Assembly (NCBI RefSeq): GCF_014192645.1
Contig: NZ_JACHYE010000004.1
Span: forward strand, 186,001-250,000
Source: Herbaspirillum sp. Sphag64
GTDB lineage: Bacteria > Pseudomonadota > Gammaproteobacteria > Burkholderiales > Burkholderiaceae_D
Length of the DNA stretch: 64,000 nt
Reading direction: 5' to 3'
Below the pieces are notes generated by a model. It saw nothing but the letters and a program-made list of their open reading frames with translations, was not told the DNA's origin and did not search any database. Below are positions 8,824 to 17,544 of this stretch, piece by piece. Numbering within the stretch: the first letter of the stretch is position 1; the number at the start of each line of letters is the position of its first letter. The position numbers and the translations under genes are program-made.

Positions 8824-9540
8824 ATGCATAACCTTATCGAAACACCCTTAGCTTTGCTGGCCGGGCTGTTGACCATTGCCTCACCCTGTGTGCTGCCCGT
8901 GCTGCCAATATTACTGGGCACGGCGATCAGCCCTTCTGGAGAGGCGCCCAGTCGTACACGGCCATTATTTATTATTGCTGGCTTCATTTTGAGTTTCTCT
9001 GCTTTTGCCATGTTGCTTGGTGCTGTTTCCAGCAGTATCCATATAGCACAGGAGTTCTTGCGTAACATCGCCATTGCCTTGTTGGCGCTCACTGGGCTGT
9101 TGCGTCTGTGGCCGCGCCCTTATGAATGGCTGGTAGCCCAATTGCGGATACCGCTGCAGCGACTGGGATCGGTGTCTCCGGAACCACGTCCGGGCAGCAC
9201 CGGGGGATTCATCCTTGGCATGTCGCTGGGTGCCGTATGGACTCCCTGTGCCGGCCCGGTTCTGGCTTCCATTCTGGTGCTGGTGGTCAAGGCGCAAGAC
9301 CTTGGCTGGTCGAGCCTGCTCTTGCTGATGTATGCGATTGGTGCGGCGCTTGCCATGCTTGCCATTCTGTACGGCGGCCAATACATGAGCAGCCAGGTAC
9401 GTGTCATCGCGCGCTATAGCGAGCGTCTGCAACAACTGTTTGGTGTGCTGGTGATCGTGACCGCATGTGCCATTTATTTGCAATACGATGTGCTGGTCAC
9501 GGTCTGGTTGTCCTCCCTGTTTTCTTCCCATTCTCTGTAA
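8824..9540 (+). CDS. CcdA/DsbD-type membrane thiol:disulfide transporter
   Basis: A 238-residue membrane protein with about six helices of the CcdA / DsbD-beta family, which passes electrons from cytoplasmic thioredoxin to periplasmic thiol partners. Both halves carry the hallmark cysteine-proline sites: ASPCVLPVLP with C22 and WTPCAGPVL with C142. The two halves form the usual inverted repeat. Eleven bases separate it from a periplasmic thioredoxin-like gene, so the pair is probably an operon in which the second protein is the electron acceptor. It may serve cytochrome c maturation or periplasmic redox repair; the sequence does not decide. Confidence 0.85.
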   Translation: MHNLIETPLALLAGLLTIASPCVLPVLPILLGTAISPSGEAPSRTRPLFIIAGFILSFSAFAMLLGAVSSSIHIAQEFLRNIAIALLALTGLLRLWPRPYEWLVAQLRIPLQRLGSVSPEPRPGSTGGFILGMSLGAVWTPCAGPVLASILVLVVKAQDLGWSSLLLLMYAIGAALAMLAILYGGQYMSSQVRVIARYSERLQQLFGVLVIVTACAIYLQYDVLVTVWLSSLFSSHSL

Positions 9541-9551
9541 AGGAATACATC

Positions 9552-10088
9552 ATGTTCTCTCGATTAAAGATGCTGACTGTAGTGAGCGTTCTGCTTGCGG
9601 CTACGACCACTACTGGGGCCACCCCGGCTTTTGCAGGGATATTTAACAAGAGCGTTGCGGCGCCGGAATTCGTTGGTATCGACAAATGGCTCAACAGTGA
9701 ACCGTTAAGTATGGCGCAATTGCGTGGCAAGGTAGTGCTGGTCGATTTCTGGACCTATACGTGTATCAATTGCATCAATACCTTGCCCTACGTCAAAGCC
9801 TGGCATCAAAAGTACAAGGATCAGGGGCTGGTGGTGATCGGTGTGCATACGCCTGAATTTCCTTTTGAACGCAATACCGATAACGTCAAGGCTGCCATCA
9901 AACGCTTTGACTTGACTTACCCGGTTGCTCAGGACAATCGCTATGCCACCTGGAGTGCCTACAACAATCAGTACTGGCCAGCGTTGTATCTGATCGATAA
10001 AAAGGGACAAGTGGTCTACACCCATTTTGGCGAAGGTCAGTACTCGCAGACCGAAATGACCATCAAGAATCTGTTGGCACAACCGTAG
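9552..10088 (+). CDS. periplasmic thioredoxin-family protein
   Basis: A 178-residue protein with a signal peptide (basic MFSRLK, hydrophobic core to about residue 22, TPAFAG cleavage region near 28) followed by a thioredoxin fold of the TlpA/DipZ type. The redox site is C71-I-N-C74 in FWTYTCINCINTLPY, an unusual CINC rather than CxPC. A cis-proline-like segment YWPALYLID lies near residue 145. The ATG at 9552 follows AAAGGAA and agrees with a normal signal peptide; a longer frame from 9465 lies inside the upstream gene. It is expected to work in the periplasm with the CcdA-like protein encoded just before it. Confidence 0.87.
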   Translation: MFSRLKMLTVVSVLLAATTTTGATPAFAGIFNKSVAAPEFVGIDKWLNSEPLSMAQLRGKVVLVDFWTYTCINCINTLPYVKAWHQKYKDQGLVVIGVHTPEFPFERNTDNVKAAIKRFDLTYPVAQDNRYATWSAYNNQYWPALYLIDKKGQVVYTHFGEGQYSQTEMTIKNLLAQP

Positions 10089-10116
10089 ACGGGCTTTATC
10101 CGCGGTGGCACGTCAA

Positions 10117-11049
10117 TTACCGGACTGGCAGTTGCGATGGCAACGCCAGATCCCAGGAGGGCGTGTCGCCAAAACCCTCGGCCAGATGAGTAATGAAGCT
10201 ACGCAGTTTGAGCGAGACATGGCGTTTTGAAGGGTAGACCGCATGAATGGCCAAATCTGCATTGCGGTGATCGGGAAGCAGCTGGATCAGTTCGCCACGG
10301 GCAATGTGCTCACCAAACACGAAACTCGGGCCGTAAGCGATACCGCCGCCCGCCAATGCCGTAGCCAGCAGCATTTGCATGTTATTGGACGACATGCGCA
10401 CCGGACCATCAATGCGCCCGGTTCTGCCGTCGGGAGCCACCAGAGTCCAGTCGCCGTCCGATACCACATCACTGAATACCAGGCGTGGTGCGTGGCGCAG
10501 CGCGTCCATGTCGCGTGGTGTGCCATGCTGCTCACAAAACCGGGGCGCTGCGCAAAACACCATACGGCAGGGTGCCAGACGCCGGGCGACCAGATCCGAA
10601 TCCTGTAGCCGACCAATACGTATGGCGACGTCAATTCCCTCCGCCAGTAAGTCGACGTAACGGTCGCTGAGCAACATCTCTACATTCACCTCCGGATAGC
10701 TGGCAAGGTAGCTGGCCGTGACGTTGCCCAGATGCAACGCGCCAAAGGTCAGTGGTGCCGCCACGCGTAATACGCCACGCACTGCCTGCTGCGTTGCGCT
10801 GGCCTCACGATTGGCATCGTCAAGTTCTTCAAGGATGCGTTTGCAACGTGCCAGATACGTTTGCCCGGCATCGGTCAGGCGGAGTTGACGTGTGCTTCGT
10901 TGCATCAAGCGTACTTTCAGCTCGGTTTCGATTGCTGAAACATGTTTCCCGGCCATCGATGCTGACAGACCAAAGCGCCGGGCCGCGCTACTGAGGCTTC
11001 CCTCTTCAGCGGCAGCAACAAAGACGGCCATACTGGTCAGACGATCCAT
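10117..11049 (-). CDS. LysR-family transcriptional regulator
   Basis: A 310-residue LysR-type regulator with the N-terminal HTH at about 3-60 (TSMAVFVAAAEEGSLSSAAR, then LSASMAGKHVSAIE) and an effector domain from about 90 to 295. The wording RLTDAGQTYL and GVLRVAAPLTFG places it in the large CrgA/AaeR-like subgroup that often controls oxidoreductases or exporters. It is divergent from an alpha/beta hydrolase gene, and the shared 147-base region holds a strong inverted repeat (11086-11108). It is convergent with the thioredoxin gene. Control of the hydrolase is the obvious inference. Confidence 0.88.
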   Translation of the reverse strand: MDRLTSMAVFVAAAEEGSLSSAARRFGLSASMAGKHVSAIETELKVRLMQRSTRQLRLTDAGQTYLARCKRILEELDDANREASATQQAVRGVLRVAAPLTFGALHLGNVTASYLASYPEVNVEMLLSDRYVDLLAEGIDVAIRIGRLQDSDLVARRLAPCRMVFCAAPRFCEQHGTPRDMDALRHAPRLVFSDVVSDGDWTLVAPDGRTGRIDGPVRMSSNNMQMLLATALAGGGIAYGPSFVFGEHIARGELIQLLPDHRNADLAIHAVYPSKRHVSLKLRSFITHLAEGFGDTPSWDLALPSQLPVR

Positions 11050-11085
11050 GTTGAGCTCCTATTCGATCTAATGGTTATCAACTGA

Positions 11086-11108
11086 TGATAATACATGGTG
11101 GATTATCA
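11086..11108. promoter_or_regulatory. inverted repeat TGATAAT-N9-ATTATCA, candidate LysR operator
   Basis: A perfect 7+7 inverted repeat with a 9-base spacer lies between the divergent LysR gene and the alpha/beta hydrolase. It contains the T-N11-A architecture of LysR recognition sites. The distance of 37 bases from the LysR start suits autorepression with divergent activation. Confidence 0.6.
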
Positions 11109-11196
11109 ATTTTGAGTACAAGGTTTATTGTTCTCTCCTGCCCTGGCAAGACCAATTGTTGTCATGCCGGTGCGCATTCACTCAAGGAGAAACGAC

Positions 11197-11976
11197 ATGA
11201 AAATCGCATCAAACGGTATTCGTATTTTTGTAGAAGAACAGGGGCAAGGCGATTTGCCACTGGTGTTCCTGCATTACTGGGGTGGCTCGACCCGTACCTG
11301 GCATCATGTGACGCATGCATTGTCGGACGCATACCGGACCATTTGTATGGATCATCGTGGCTGGGGGCAATCTGATGCACCTGAAGAGGGGTATGGACTC
11401 GCCGATCTTGCTGCCGACGCACAAGGTGTGATCGATGCGCTGAATCTGCGCCGTTATGTATTGGTTGGGCACTCCATGGGCGGCAAGGTCGCCCAATTAC
11501 TGGCAGCACAACAACCTGCTGGTCTTGCTGGTCTGGTGCTGGTCGCGCCATCGCCACCACAACCCTTGTCCATGCCGCCCGAAGCGCGCGCAATGATGAC
11601 CGATGCTTACACAACGCGCATCAACGTCGAGATGTCCATTAACCACGTGTTGACAGCCAAGCCATTGTCGCCGGCGGATCGTGAGCAGGTCATACAGGAC
11701 AGCCTGCGCGGCGCTACACAAGCGAAAGTCGCCTGGCCGCAATCGACCAGTCTGGAAGATATCACCTCGCAGGTTGCGGCAATCAAGGTGCCGACGATCG
11801 TGATTGCCGGGGAAGCGGACCGGGTTGATAGCGTTGATTTACTGCAACGGGAGCTACTGTCACGGGTTACTCATGCGCGTTTGCATGTTGTGCCGGGTAC
11901 CGGTCACTTGTCGATGCTGGAGTCACCAGAGGAAGTGACACGCTTGATTCGTGAGTTCGTCGCAAGCTTGCCTTGA
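11197..11976 (+). CDS. alpha/beta hydrolase
   Basis: A cytoplasmic alpha/beta-fold hydrolase of 259 residues. The nucleophile elbow is GHSMGG with S93, the acid is probably D208 in GEADRV, and the base is H237 in GTGHLSML, so the triad is complete. An HYWGG oxyanion segment lies near residue 26. The start at 11197 has a strong ribosome site AAGGAGA seven bases upstream; the longer frame from 11128 has none. Its substrate is unknown: esterase, lactonase or haloperoxidase-like members share this pattern. It is divergent from a LysR regulator and followed by a good terminator at 12044. Confidence 0.88.
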   Translation: MKIASNGIRIFVEEQGQGDLPLVFLHYWGGSTRTWHHVTHALSDAYRTICMDHRGWGQSDAPEEGYGLADLAADAQGVIDALNLRRYVLVGHSMGGKVAQLLAAQQPAGLAGLVLVAPSPPQPLSMPPEARAMMTDAYTTRINVEMSINHVLTAKPLSPADREQVIQDSLRGATQAKVAWPQSTSLEDITSQVAAIKVPTIVIAGEADRVDSVDLLQRELLSRVTHARLHVVPGTGHLSMLESPEEVTRLIREFVASLP

Positions 11977-12043
11977 CCCTTTGTTGTCAGGCCTGACATG
12001 CCCCGCAGGATTCTCGTGCCTGTCGTTTTTTGAGCACTCAGGA

Positions 12044-12072
12044 AAAACCCTATTATTCTTAGGGTTTTTTGT
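12044..12072 (+). terminator. rho-independent terminator after alpha/beta hydrolase
   Basis: AAAACCCTA, a seven-base loop, TAGGGTTTT and a T run form a classic stem-loop about 70 bases after the hydrolase stop codon. Confidence 0.8.
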
Positions 12073-12162
12073 TTCTATGATACAAAGCATGACGGAGCTC
12101 ATATCGACAGTTCCGTTCCTGGCACGAAAACCTGATGGTATTCAGCGAGAGCGAGGCTTGTC

Positions 12163-13806
12163 ATGCGTACAAATTTACCTGTCACGAATGTCGAACAGCA
12201 ATTCAAGGATGGGCAGTCGATTGTTTCAAAGACGGATCTGCAAGGCAACATCTTGTACATCAATCCTTACTTTCTCGAGATCAGCGGTTTTTCTGAGGAG
12301 GAAGTGCTGGGGCAACCGCAAAATATTGTCCGTCACCCGGATATGCCGGTCGAGGCGTTTGCTGACATGTGGCGCACGCTGAAAGCTGGCATTCCCTGGA
12401 CCGGGCTGGTCAAGAATCGCTGCAAGAACGGCGACAACTATTGGGTACAGGCCAATGTGACGCCGATACGCGAAAACGGCAAAGCAGTGGGCTACATGTC
12501 GGTGCGTACCAAACCGTCCCGTCAACAAGTTGAGCAAGCCAGCAAGGTATATCGCCTGTTCCGGGAAGGTAAGGCGCAGGGATTGGCCATTGAACAGGGC
12601 GCGGTTGTCAGCACCGGGGTGGTCACGCGCTTGCGCAAGCTTGGTGAGATGTCACTGTCGCGACGTATCAGCTTGATCATGGGGGCACTGATATTGTTGT
12701 TCACCAGCCTGGCAGGGTTTTGCCTGTCTGCATTGGCGAGCGATGCGAGCCTCAAGGTATGGGCTAGTGGGGCTGCATTGTTGGGGATGTTCCTGGCAGC
12801 ATGGGCCTGGTATTCGCTACAGTCGTCGATTATTGAGCCACTCAGGGTAGCTACAGATGTCGCGCGCTCGATCGCCGGTGGCGATCTGACCAGCAAGTTT
12901 GAAACCACACGCAATGACGATACCGGTCAGCTCTTGCGCGCATTGCAGCAAATGACGGTGAACCTGGTTGCCATCATCGGTGATGTGCGTAACAACGTGG
13001 ATTCGATTCAGGTCTCCACCAAAGAGATCGCACGTGGCAACATGGATCTGTCAGGCCGAACCGAGGCGCAGGCCTCCAGCCTGCAGCAAACCGCAGCCAG
13101 CATGGAACAACTGGCCTCAACCGTGAAGCAGAATGCCGACAATGCATCGCAGGCACGACACTCAGCCAGTTCGGCGTCAGGGATCGCAGTCACTGGTGGT
13201 GAAGTCGTCAGTCGGGTAACGACCACCATGGGTGAAATCAGTGATTCAGCCAGGCGTATTGTGGACATCATTGGCATCATTGACGGGATAGCCTTCCAGA
13301 CCAATATTCTGGCGCTTAACGCCGCGGTGGAAGCGGCCCGTGCGGGTGAGCAGGGACGTGGATTTGCGGTTGTAGCTACGGAGGTGCGTAGCCTTGCACA
13401 GCGTTCTGCAACAGCGGCAAAAGAGATCAAGGAGCTCATTGATGTCTCAGTGACCAAAGTCGACAATGGTGTGAAACTGGTGACGCAAGCCGGCTCCACC
13501 ATGAGCGAGGTAGTCTCTTCGGTGAAGCTGGTGAGCAACATCATCAGCGAAATTTCTGCCGCATCGAGTGAGCAAAGTACCGGGATCAATCAAGTCAATG
13601 ATGCAGTCACCCAAATGGATCAGGTGACCCAGCAAAATGCTGCCTTGGTAGAAGAAGCTGCGGCGGCAGCGGCAAGTCTGGCGGAGCAAAGCAGCAGGCT
13701 GTCGCAGGCGGTCAGTATCTTCAAACTGATTGGCGATGTAGCCAGCGTACCGCGGGCGGCACCGGTTCTCCCAGGGCACAGTAACCGCAAGCGGCTTGCT
13801 GTCTGA
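12163..13806 (+). CDS. aer: Aer-like methyl-accepting chemotaxis protein (PAS sensor)
   Basis: A 547-residue chemoreceptor. An N-terminal PAS domain (about 10-125) contains ILYINPYFLEISGFSEEEV and RHPDMP, the wording of the FAD-binding Aer redox/aerotaxis sensor. Two adjacent hydrophobic segments follow at about 168-213, then a HAMP domain to about 265 and the cytoplasmic signalling hairpin with the conserved tip [20 protein letters not shown] near residue 385. There is no periplasmic domain, so the sensor is intracellular. The C-terminus (RKRLAV) lacks a CheR-binding pentapeptide. It probably senses energy or redox state and signals through CheW/CheA, which are not encoded in this window. 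The gene symbol is by resemblance only. Confidence 0.88.
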   Translation: MRTNLPVTNVEQQFKDGQSIVSKTDLQGNILYINPYFLEISGFSEEEVLGQPQNIVRHPDMPVEAFADMWRTLKAGIPWTGLVKNRCKNGDNYWVQANVTPIRENGKAVGYMSVRTKPSRQQVEQASKVYRLFREGKAQGLAIEQGAVVSTGVVTRLRKLGEMSLSRRISLIMGALILLFTSLAGFCLSALASDASLKVWASGAALLGMFLAAWAWYSLQSSIIEPLRVATDVARSIAGGDLTSKFETTRNDDTGQLLRALQQMTVNLVAIIGDVRNNVDSIQVSTKEIARGNMDLSGRTEAQASSLQQTAASMEQLASTVKQNADNASQARHSASSASGIAVTGGEVVSRVTTTMGEISDSARRIVDIIGIIDGIAFQTNILALNAAVEAARAGEQGRGFAVVATEVRSLAQRSATAAKEIKELIDVSVTKVDNGVKLVTQAGSTMSEVVSSVKLVSNIISEISAASSEQSTGINQVNDAVTQMDQVTQQNAALVEEAAAAAASLAEQSSRLSQAVSIFKLIGDVASVPRAAPVLPGHSNRKRLAV

Positions 13807-13837
13807 GGTGCGAAGAAACAGGGCGAGATCTGGTGGC

Positions 13838-15058
13838 CTAACTGTCTAGGCTTTGCTGAACTTTCCATGATGACGGCAGGGTCAGTAACAGCAGTACAGC
13901 CAGGCAGATCAGGGCCGAGGGGATGCCTGCAAGGTCACCCAGGCGACCGAACAGGACCGGTGACAATGCGCCGCCACCGATGGTCCCTGTATAGAAAAGC
14001 GCGAACGCCTGTTCTCGCTTTCCGCTTTCCGCCAGCTCAGGAACCACGCCGTAGAGCACTGAAGAGGTCCCATTGAGTGCCAGCCCGAGCAAGGGTAGCA
14101 TTGCCATCAAGCCCCACAGGGGCAGCCACAATGACAATACGATCAGCAATGACGTCGCTGATTCGGTCACCCACACCGTTTTCATCATGCCGATGCGCGC
14201 TCCCAGATAGCCGCAAGACAGCTTGCCGAATGCGCCACCGACAAAGAGCAGCGACAAGGCAATGCCGATACCTGCAGTGCCTGCACCTTTGTCCTTAAGC
14301 AAAAAAGGCAGGAAGGTTAAAAATCCCATACGGGCGGCGCTGTCGAGCGTGCCGGTGAAGAGCAACGCACGTAGACCGGAGACGGAACCACTACCCGCGC
14401 TAGTCTTGCGTTTTTGCTCCCCTAAATGCGCGTCACCGCGTAACTGCGCAGGAATCAGCCACCACAGCAGCGCGGCGGCAACCAGACCCATCAAGCCGAT
14501 TAGCGTGACGCTGGCTTGCCAGCTGACAACCACCAGCAACAGACCCACCAGTCCGGGGATCAAGGTCTTGCCGATATCGCCGGCAAAGTTGTACTGCGCC
14601 AGCGCCTCTTTGACACCACCACCTGCCTCGTGGCTGTCGGTGACCAGCGACGATGCCAGCGGATGTTGTGTACTCGCACCGAGACCACCCAGTACCAGCG
14701 CTACCAGTAGCCACGACAGTCCGGAAGCATGGGCGACGCTCAGGTAAGCTAGCCCGACCAATGCAGTGCCGCCGACCAGCAGACGCTCGCGGCCCCAGCG
14801 TCGGGCCATTCTGCTGGCGAGCAACTGAAAGCCTGCCATCGTGCCCGAATAGGAGCCGCGTAACAGGCCAACCAAGGCGTAGCTGATACCAAACTGTGAC
14901 TGCCAGATTGGCAAAAGCACGTAAATCAGATCGGTCATCCCATCGTGAATGGCATGTGCGCTACAAGCTGCCAGCAAGGCACGACGGCGCCCGGCACGGG
15001 GATCGGGACTGGTGGCCGTAGTCAGAGTGGCGGAAGTAGAAGTAGACGTGCTGGTCAT
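13838..15058 (-). CDS. MFS transporter (fosmidomycin-resistance-like)
   Basis: A 406-residue MFS protein with about 12 helices. It opens with a low-complexity Ser/Thr run (STSTSTSATLTTATS), followed by the first helix containing HAIHDGMTDLIYVLLPIW. That H-x-x-x-D-G pattern and the AGFQLLASRMARRWGR loop resemble the Fsr-type exporter branch. It lies 13 bases downstream of the secreted carboxymuconolactone-decarboxylase-like gene on the same strand, so the two are probably cotranscribed. The substrate is unknown. The repetitive start codes for a disordered cytoplasmic tail and may hide an alternative downstream start. Confidence 0.8.
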   Translation of the reverse strand: MTSTSTSTSATLTTATSPDPRAGRRRALLAACSAHAIHDGMTDLIYVLLPIWQSQFGISYALVGLLRGSYSGTMAGFQLLASRMARRWGRERLLVGGTALVGLAYLSVAHASGLSWLLVALVLGGLGASTQHPLASSLVTDSHEAGGGVKEALAQYNFAGDIGKTLIPGLVGLLLVVVSWQASVTLIGLMGLVAAALLWWLIPAQLRGDAHLGEQKRKTSAGSGSVSGLRALLFTGTLDSAARMGFLTFLPFLLKDKGAGTAGIGIALSLLFVGGAFGKLSCGYLGARIGMMKTVWVTESATSLLIVLSLWLPLWGLMAMLPLLGLALNGTSSVLYGVVPELAESGKREQAFALFYTGTIGGGALSPVLFGRLGDLAGIPSALICLAVLLLLTLPSSWKVQQSLDS

Positions 15059-15071
15059 GATGTCAGAGAAC

Positions 15072-15704
15072 TTATCGGACGAATGGTTTGAGTGGTTCTA
15101 CCGCCTGATCGGGATTTTCTGTGCGCGTACCATTCATGATGATTGCCAGGAAATTGTAGTAACCATTGATTCCCAGCATGTCGATGATGCCCTTGTCACC
15201 GAAACGCTTTAGGGCACGCGCGTAGGTCTCATCGGAGACACTTTTGTTAGTGTTGATTTCCATCGAAAAGTCATACACGATTTTTTGGTCTTCACTCAGA
15301 CCATCTGGCGTACGTCCATCTGCAATAGCAGCAATGACCTCGGGGTTGATACCGACTTTCAGCGCGATCGGCTCATGCAGATACCACTCGACCTGCTGCG
15401 TCCAGTGACGTGCCACGATCAGAATCACCAGCTCCGAGAGTTGGTTGCCAATGGCGCTCTTGTAACGCAGATATTCTCCCATCTTCGAGGAGCGATCCAT
15501 TAATTCCGGACTGCGTATCAAGGGGATGAAGGGACCATACAAGGCTTTTCGCGGGCCGTTGATGATCTCTTGTGCTGCCTGCCGTTGTGCATCGGTAAGC
15601 TGATCTATCGGCGGTAACGGCATTCTGTCTTGTGCGCGCACTGCATTGCCACAGGCGATCAGTGCCAACCAGGCCAGCGCGCTGAGGACATGTTTTGCTT
15701 TCAT
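15072..15704 (-). CDS. exported carboxymuconolactone decarboxylase-like protein
   Basis: A 210-residue protein with an N-terminal signal sequence (MKAKHVLSALAWLALIACGNA, cleavage probably after AVRA at residue 24). The helical domain resembles the carboxymuconolactone decarboxylase/AhpD family: LRYKSAIGNQLSELVILIVARHWTQQVEWYLHEPIA. AhpD-type peroxidase members have a CxxC in this segment; here the position reads WYLH with no cysteine, so a peroxidatic role is unlikely. An ACG sequence at residues 17-19 could instead be a lipobox, making it a lipoprotein. It is probably cotranscribed with the MFS gene after it. The biochemical role is unknown. Confidence 0.75.
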   Translation of the reverse strand: MKAKHVLSALAWLALIACGNAVRAQDRMPLPPIDQLTDAQRQAAQEIINGPRKALYGPFIPLIRSPELMDRSSKMGEYLRYKSAIGNQLSELVILIVARHWTQQVEWYLHEPIALKVGINPEVIAAIADGRTPDGLSEDQKIVYDFSMEINTNKSVSDETYARALKRFGDKGIIDMLGINGYYNFLAIIMNGTRTENPDQAVEPLKPFVR

Positions 15705-15849
15705 GTGTTGTCTCCCTTTTTTTTATTGGTGTATTGTTATTAGCCGATCGTCAAACCAGCGTGTCGGCGAACCTGTCATCAGGTCTCGGCGATGATATTA
15801 CTCCCAAAACAAAAGGCCGGTTCGGCCACCGCAGAGAGGTATTTCGCGT

Positions 15850-17064
15850 ATGACACGCTGCAGTCAAATTGACGAGCTGGCTCGGCTCTTCTTCATCTTT
15901 CTCAAGCTGGGTTGCACGTCGTTTGGCGGACCAGTCGCGCATCTTGGCTACTTCCGTCAGGAATTCGTGGTCACGCGCCGCTGGTTCGATGAACAGGCCT
16001 ATAGCGACATGGTCGCGCTATGCCAGTTTCTGCCTGGTCCTGCCAGTAGCCAGGTCGGCATGGCCATCGGTATGCAGCGTGCCGGAATAGCCGGGGCGAT
16101 GGTCAGCTTTGCTGGATTCACCCTGCCATCGGCATTGCTACTGGTGCTTTTTGCACTGGGACTGCACGACGTCGCCGCACACTGGGGAAGTGGCTGGCTG
16201 CATGGCCTTAAGATTGTCGCAGTCGCGGTGGTGGCACAGGCATTGTGGGGCATGGGCAAGAGCATGGCGCCCGATGCCCGGCGTGCCAGCATTGCAGTTG
16301 CCGCCGCGGTGATGGTCACCGTCATGCCGTCACCATCGGCACAGATTGTGGTGATCATGTTGGCCGCAGGAGCAGGCATCCTCCTGCTTGATACATCGAT
16401 ACGATCGCCATCCTCCGAGGAGCGGGCGGTGGTGCCATCCGACCGAATGCATGGGCGATTTGTTGGCCTGCTCTACCTGTTGTTGTTTCTGGTGTTACTG
16501 GCGTTATTGCCGGTAGTGGCGGAGAAGTCAGGTAGCTATTTGCTGCATCTGATGAGCGGCTTCTATCGAAGTGGTGCCCTGGTGTTTGGCGGCGGACATG
16601 TGGTCTTGCCGTTGTTGCAGGCACTGGTTGTGCCGCCCGGCTGGGTTTCCAACGATAACTTCCTGGCTGGTTATGGTGCCGTGCAAGCTGTTCCGGGGCC
16701 GTTGTTTACGTTTGCCGCCTATCTCGGCGCGATGTCGACGCAGAATCCCAATAGCTGGCTGGGTGCGCTAATGGCGACGCTGGCCATTTTTCTACCGGGT
16801 TTTTTGCTGGTGGCTGCGGCCATGCCATGGTGGCACTCACTGCGGCATGCACTCAGGATGCGACGTGCCATGCTGGGTGTCAACGCCGCTGTGCTCGGCA
16901 TCCTGGTGAGTGCTTTCTATCAACCGGTCTGGACCAGTGCCATCCATACGCCCACTGATTTTTGTCTAGGCTTACTTGCCTTGCTGTTGCTGGTCTGGTG
17001 GAAATGCCCACCATGGCTGGTCGTACTGCTCAGTGCGCTAGCAGGAGGGTGGTTGGCGACTTGA
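15850..17064 (+). CDS. chrA: chromate transporter family protein (ChrA)
   Basis: A 404-residue two-domain CHR-family transporter. The first half contains GCTSFGGPVAHLGYFRQEFV near residue 21 and QFLPGPASSQVGMAIG near 58. The second half repeats the pattern with ALVFGGGHVVLPLLQALVV near 239 and AVQAVPGPLFTFAAYLG near 276. These are the duplicated CHR domain motifs of long ChrA proteins, which export chromate or related oxyanions by a proton-coupled mechanism. The length is normal. No chrB regulator is adjacent, so chromate itself need not be the physiological substrate. It is divergent from the CMD-like gene and convergent with the GNAT gene, with one base between stop codons. Confidence 0.87.
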   Translation: MTRCSQIDELARLFFIFLKLGCTSFGGPVAHLGYFRQEFVVTRRWFDEQAYSDMVALCQFLPGPASSQVGMAIGMQRAGIAGAMVSFAGFTLPSALLLVLFALGLHDVAAHWGSGWLHGLKIVAVAVVAQALWGMGKSMAPDARRASIAVAAAVMVTVMPSPSAQIVVIMLAAGAGILLLDTSIRSPSSEERAVVPSDRMHGRFVGLLYLLLFLVLLALLPVVAEKSGSYLLHLMSGFYRSGALVFGGGHVVLPLLQALVVPPGWVSNDNFLAGYGAVQAVPGPLFTFAAYLGAMSTQNPNSWLGALMATLAIFLPGFLLVAAAMPWWHSLRHALRMRRAMLGVNAAVLGILVSAFYQPVWTSAIHTPTDFCLGLLALLLLVWWKCPPWLVVLLSALAGGWLAT

Positions 17065-17065
17065 T

Positions 17066-17518
17066 TCATACCGCGGCAGGCGCGCGGATGACGAAAGCGT
17101 TCTTGTCGTGACAATCAAATCCTGCCGCGACATAGAACGCGGTCGTGCCAGGGTCCTTGCGGCTGGTTGCCAGCATGACCTTGTAGCAGCCCTGTGACAA
17201 ACCAAAAGCCACCGCTGCCTGTAGCACGGCCTTGCCATAGCCGTGACCACGATGGTCATGATCGGTGACGACGTTCTCAATCAAGCCAAATGGACTACCA
17301 CCGCGCGTCAGGTTGGGGATAATGGTGATATTGCAGGTAGCGACCAGCGCGTCATCGACATAGACTCCCCATGTGCGATGACGGGGATTGTTCAGTAACT
17401 CCTGCCAGATTGCTTGCAGTTCTGCCATCGGCGGCAAAGGCGCATCGGCGGGATGCAGTTGCGCATACAAGGCCAGCAGGGCCGGCAATTCGGAAGGGGC
17501 TAACTGGCGAATATCCAT
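17066..17518 (-). CDS. GNAT-family N-acetyltransferase
   Basis: A 150-residue GNAT acetyltransferase. The acetyl-CoA-binding signature is visible as VTDHDHRGHGYGKAVLQAAV near residues 85-105 (R/Q-x-x-G-x-G/A). It is preceded by the beta-bulge strand GLIENVV and followed by the C-terminal FYVAAGFD segment. The acceptor is unknown. It begins 26 bases after the stop codon of leuB on the same strand, so it may be transcribed with that gene, although a functional link is not evident. Confidence 0.85.
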   Translation of the reverse strand: MDIRQLAPSELPALLALYAQLHPADAPLPPMAELQAIWQELLNNPRHRTWGVYVDDALVATCNITIIPNLTRGGSPFGLIENVVTDHDHRGHGYGKAVLQAAVAFGLSQGCYKVMLATSRKDPGTTAFYVAAGFDCHDKNAFVIRAPAAV

Positions 17519-17544
17519 GACTGATGCTGATGGCTGAAAAATCG

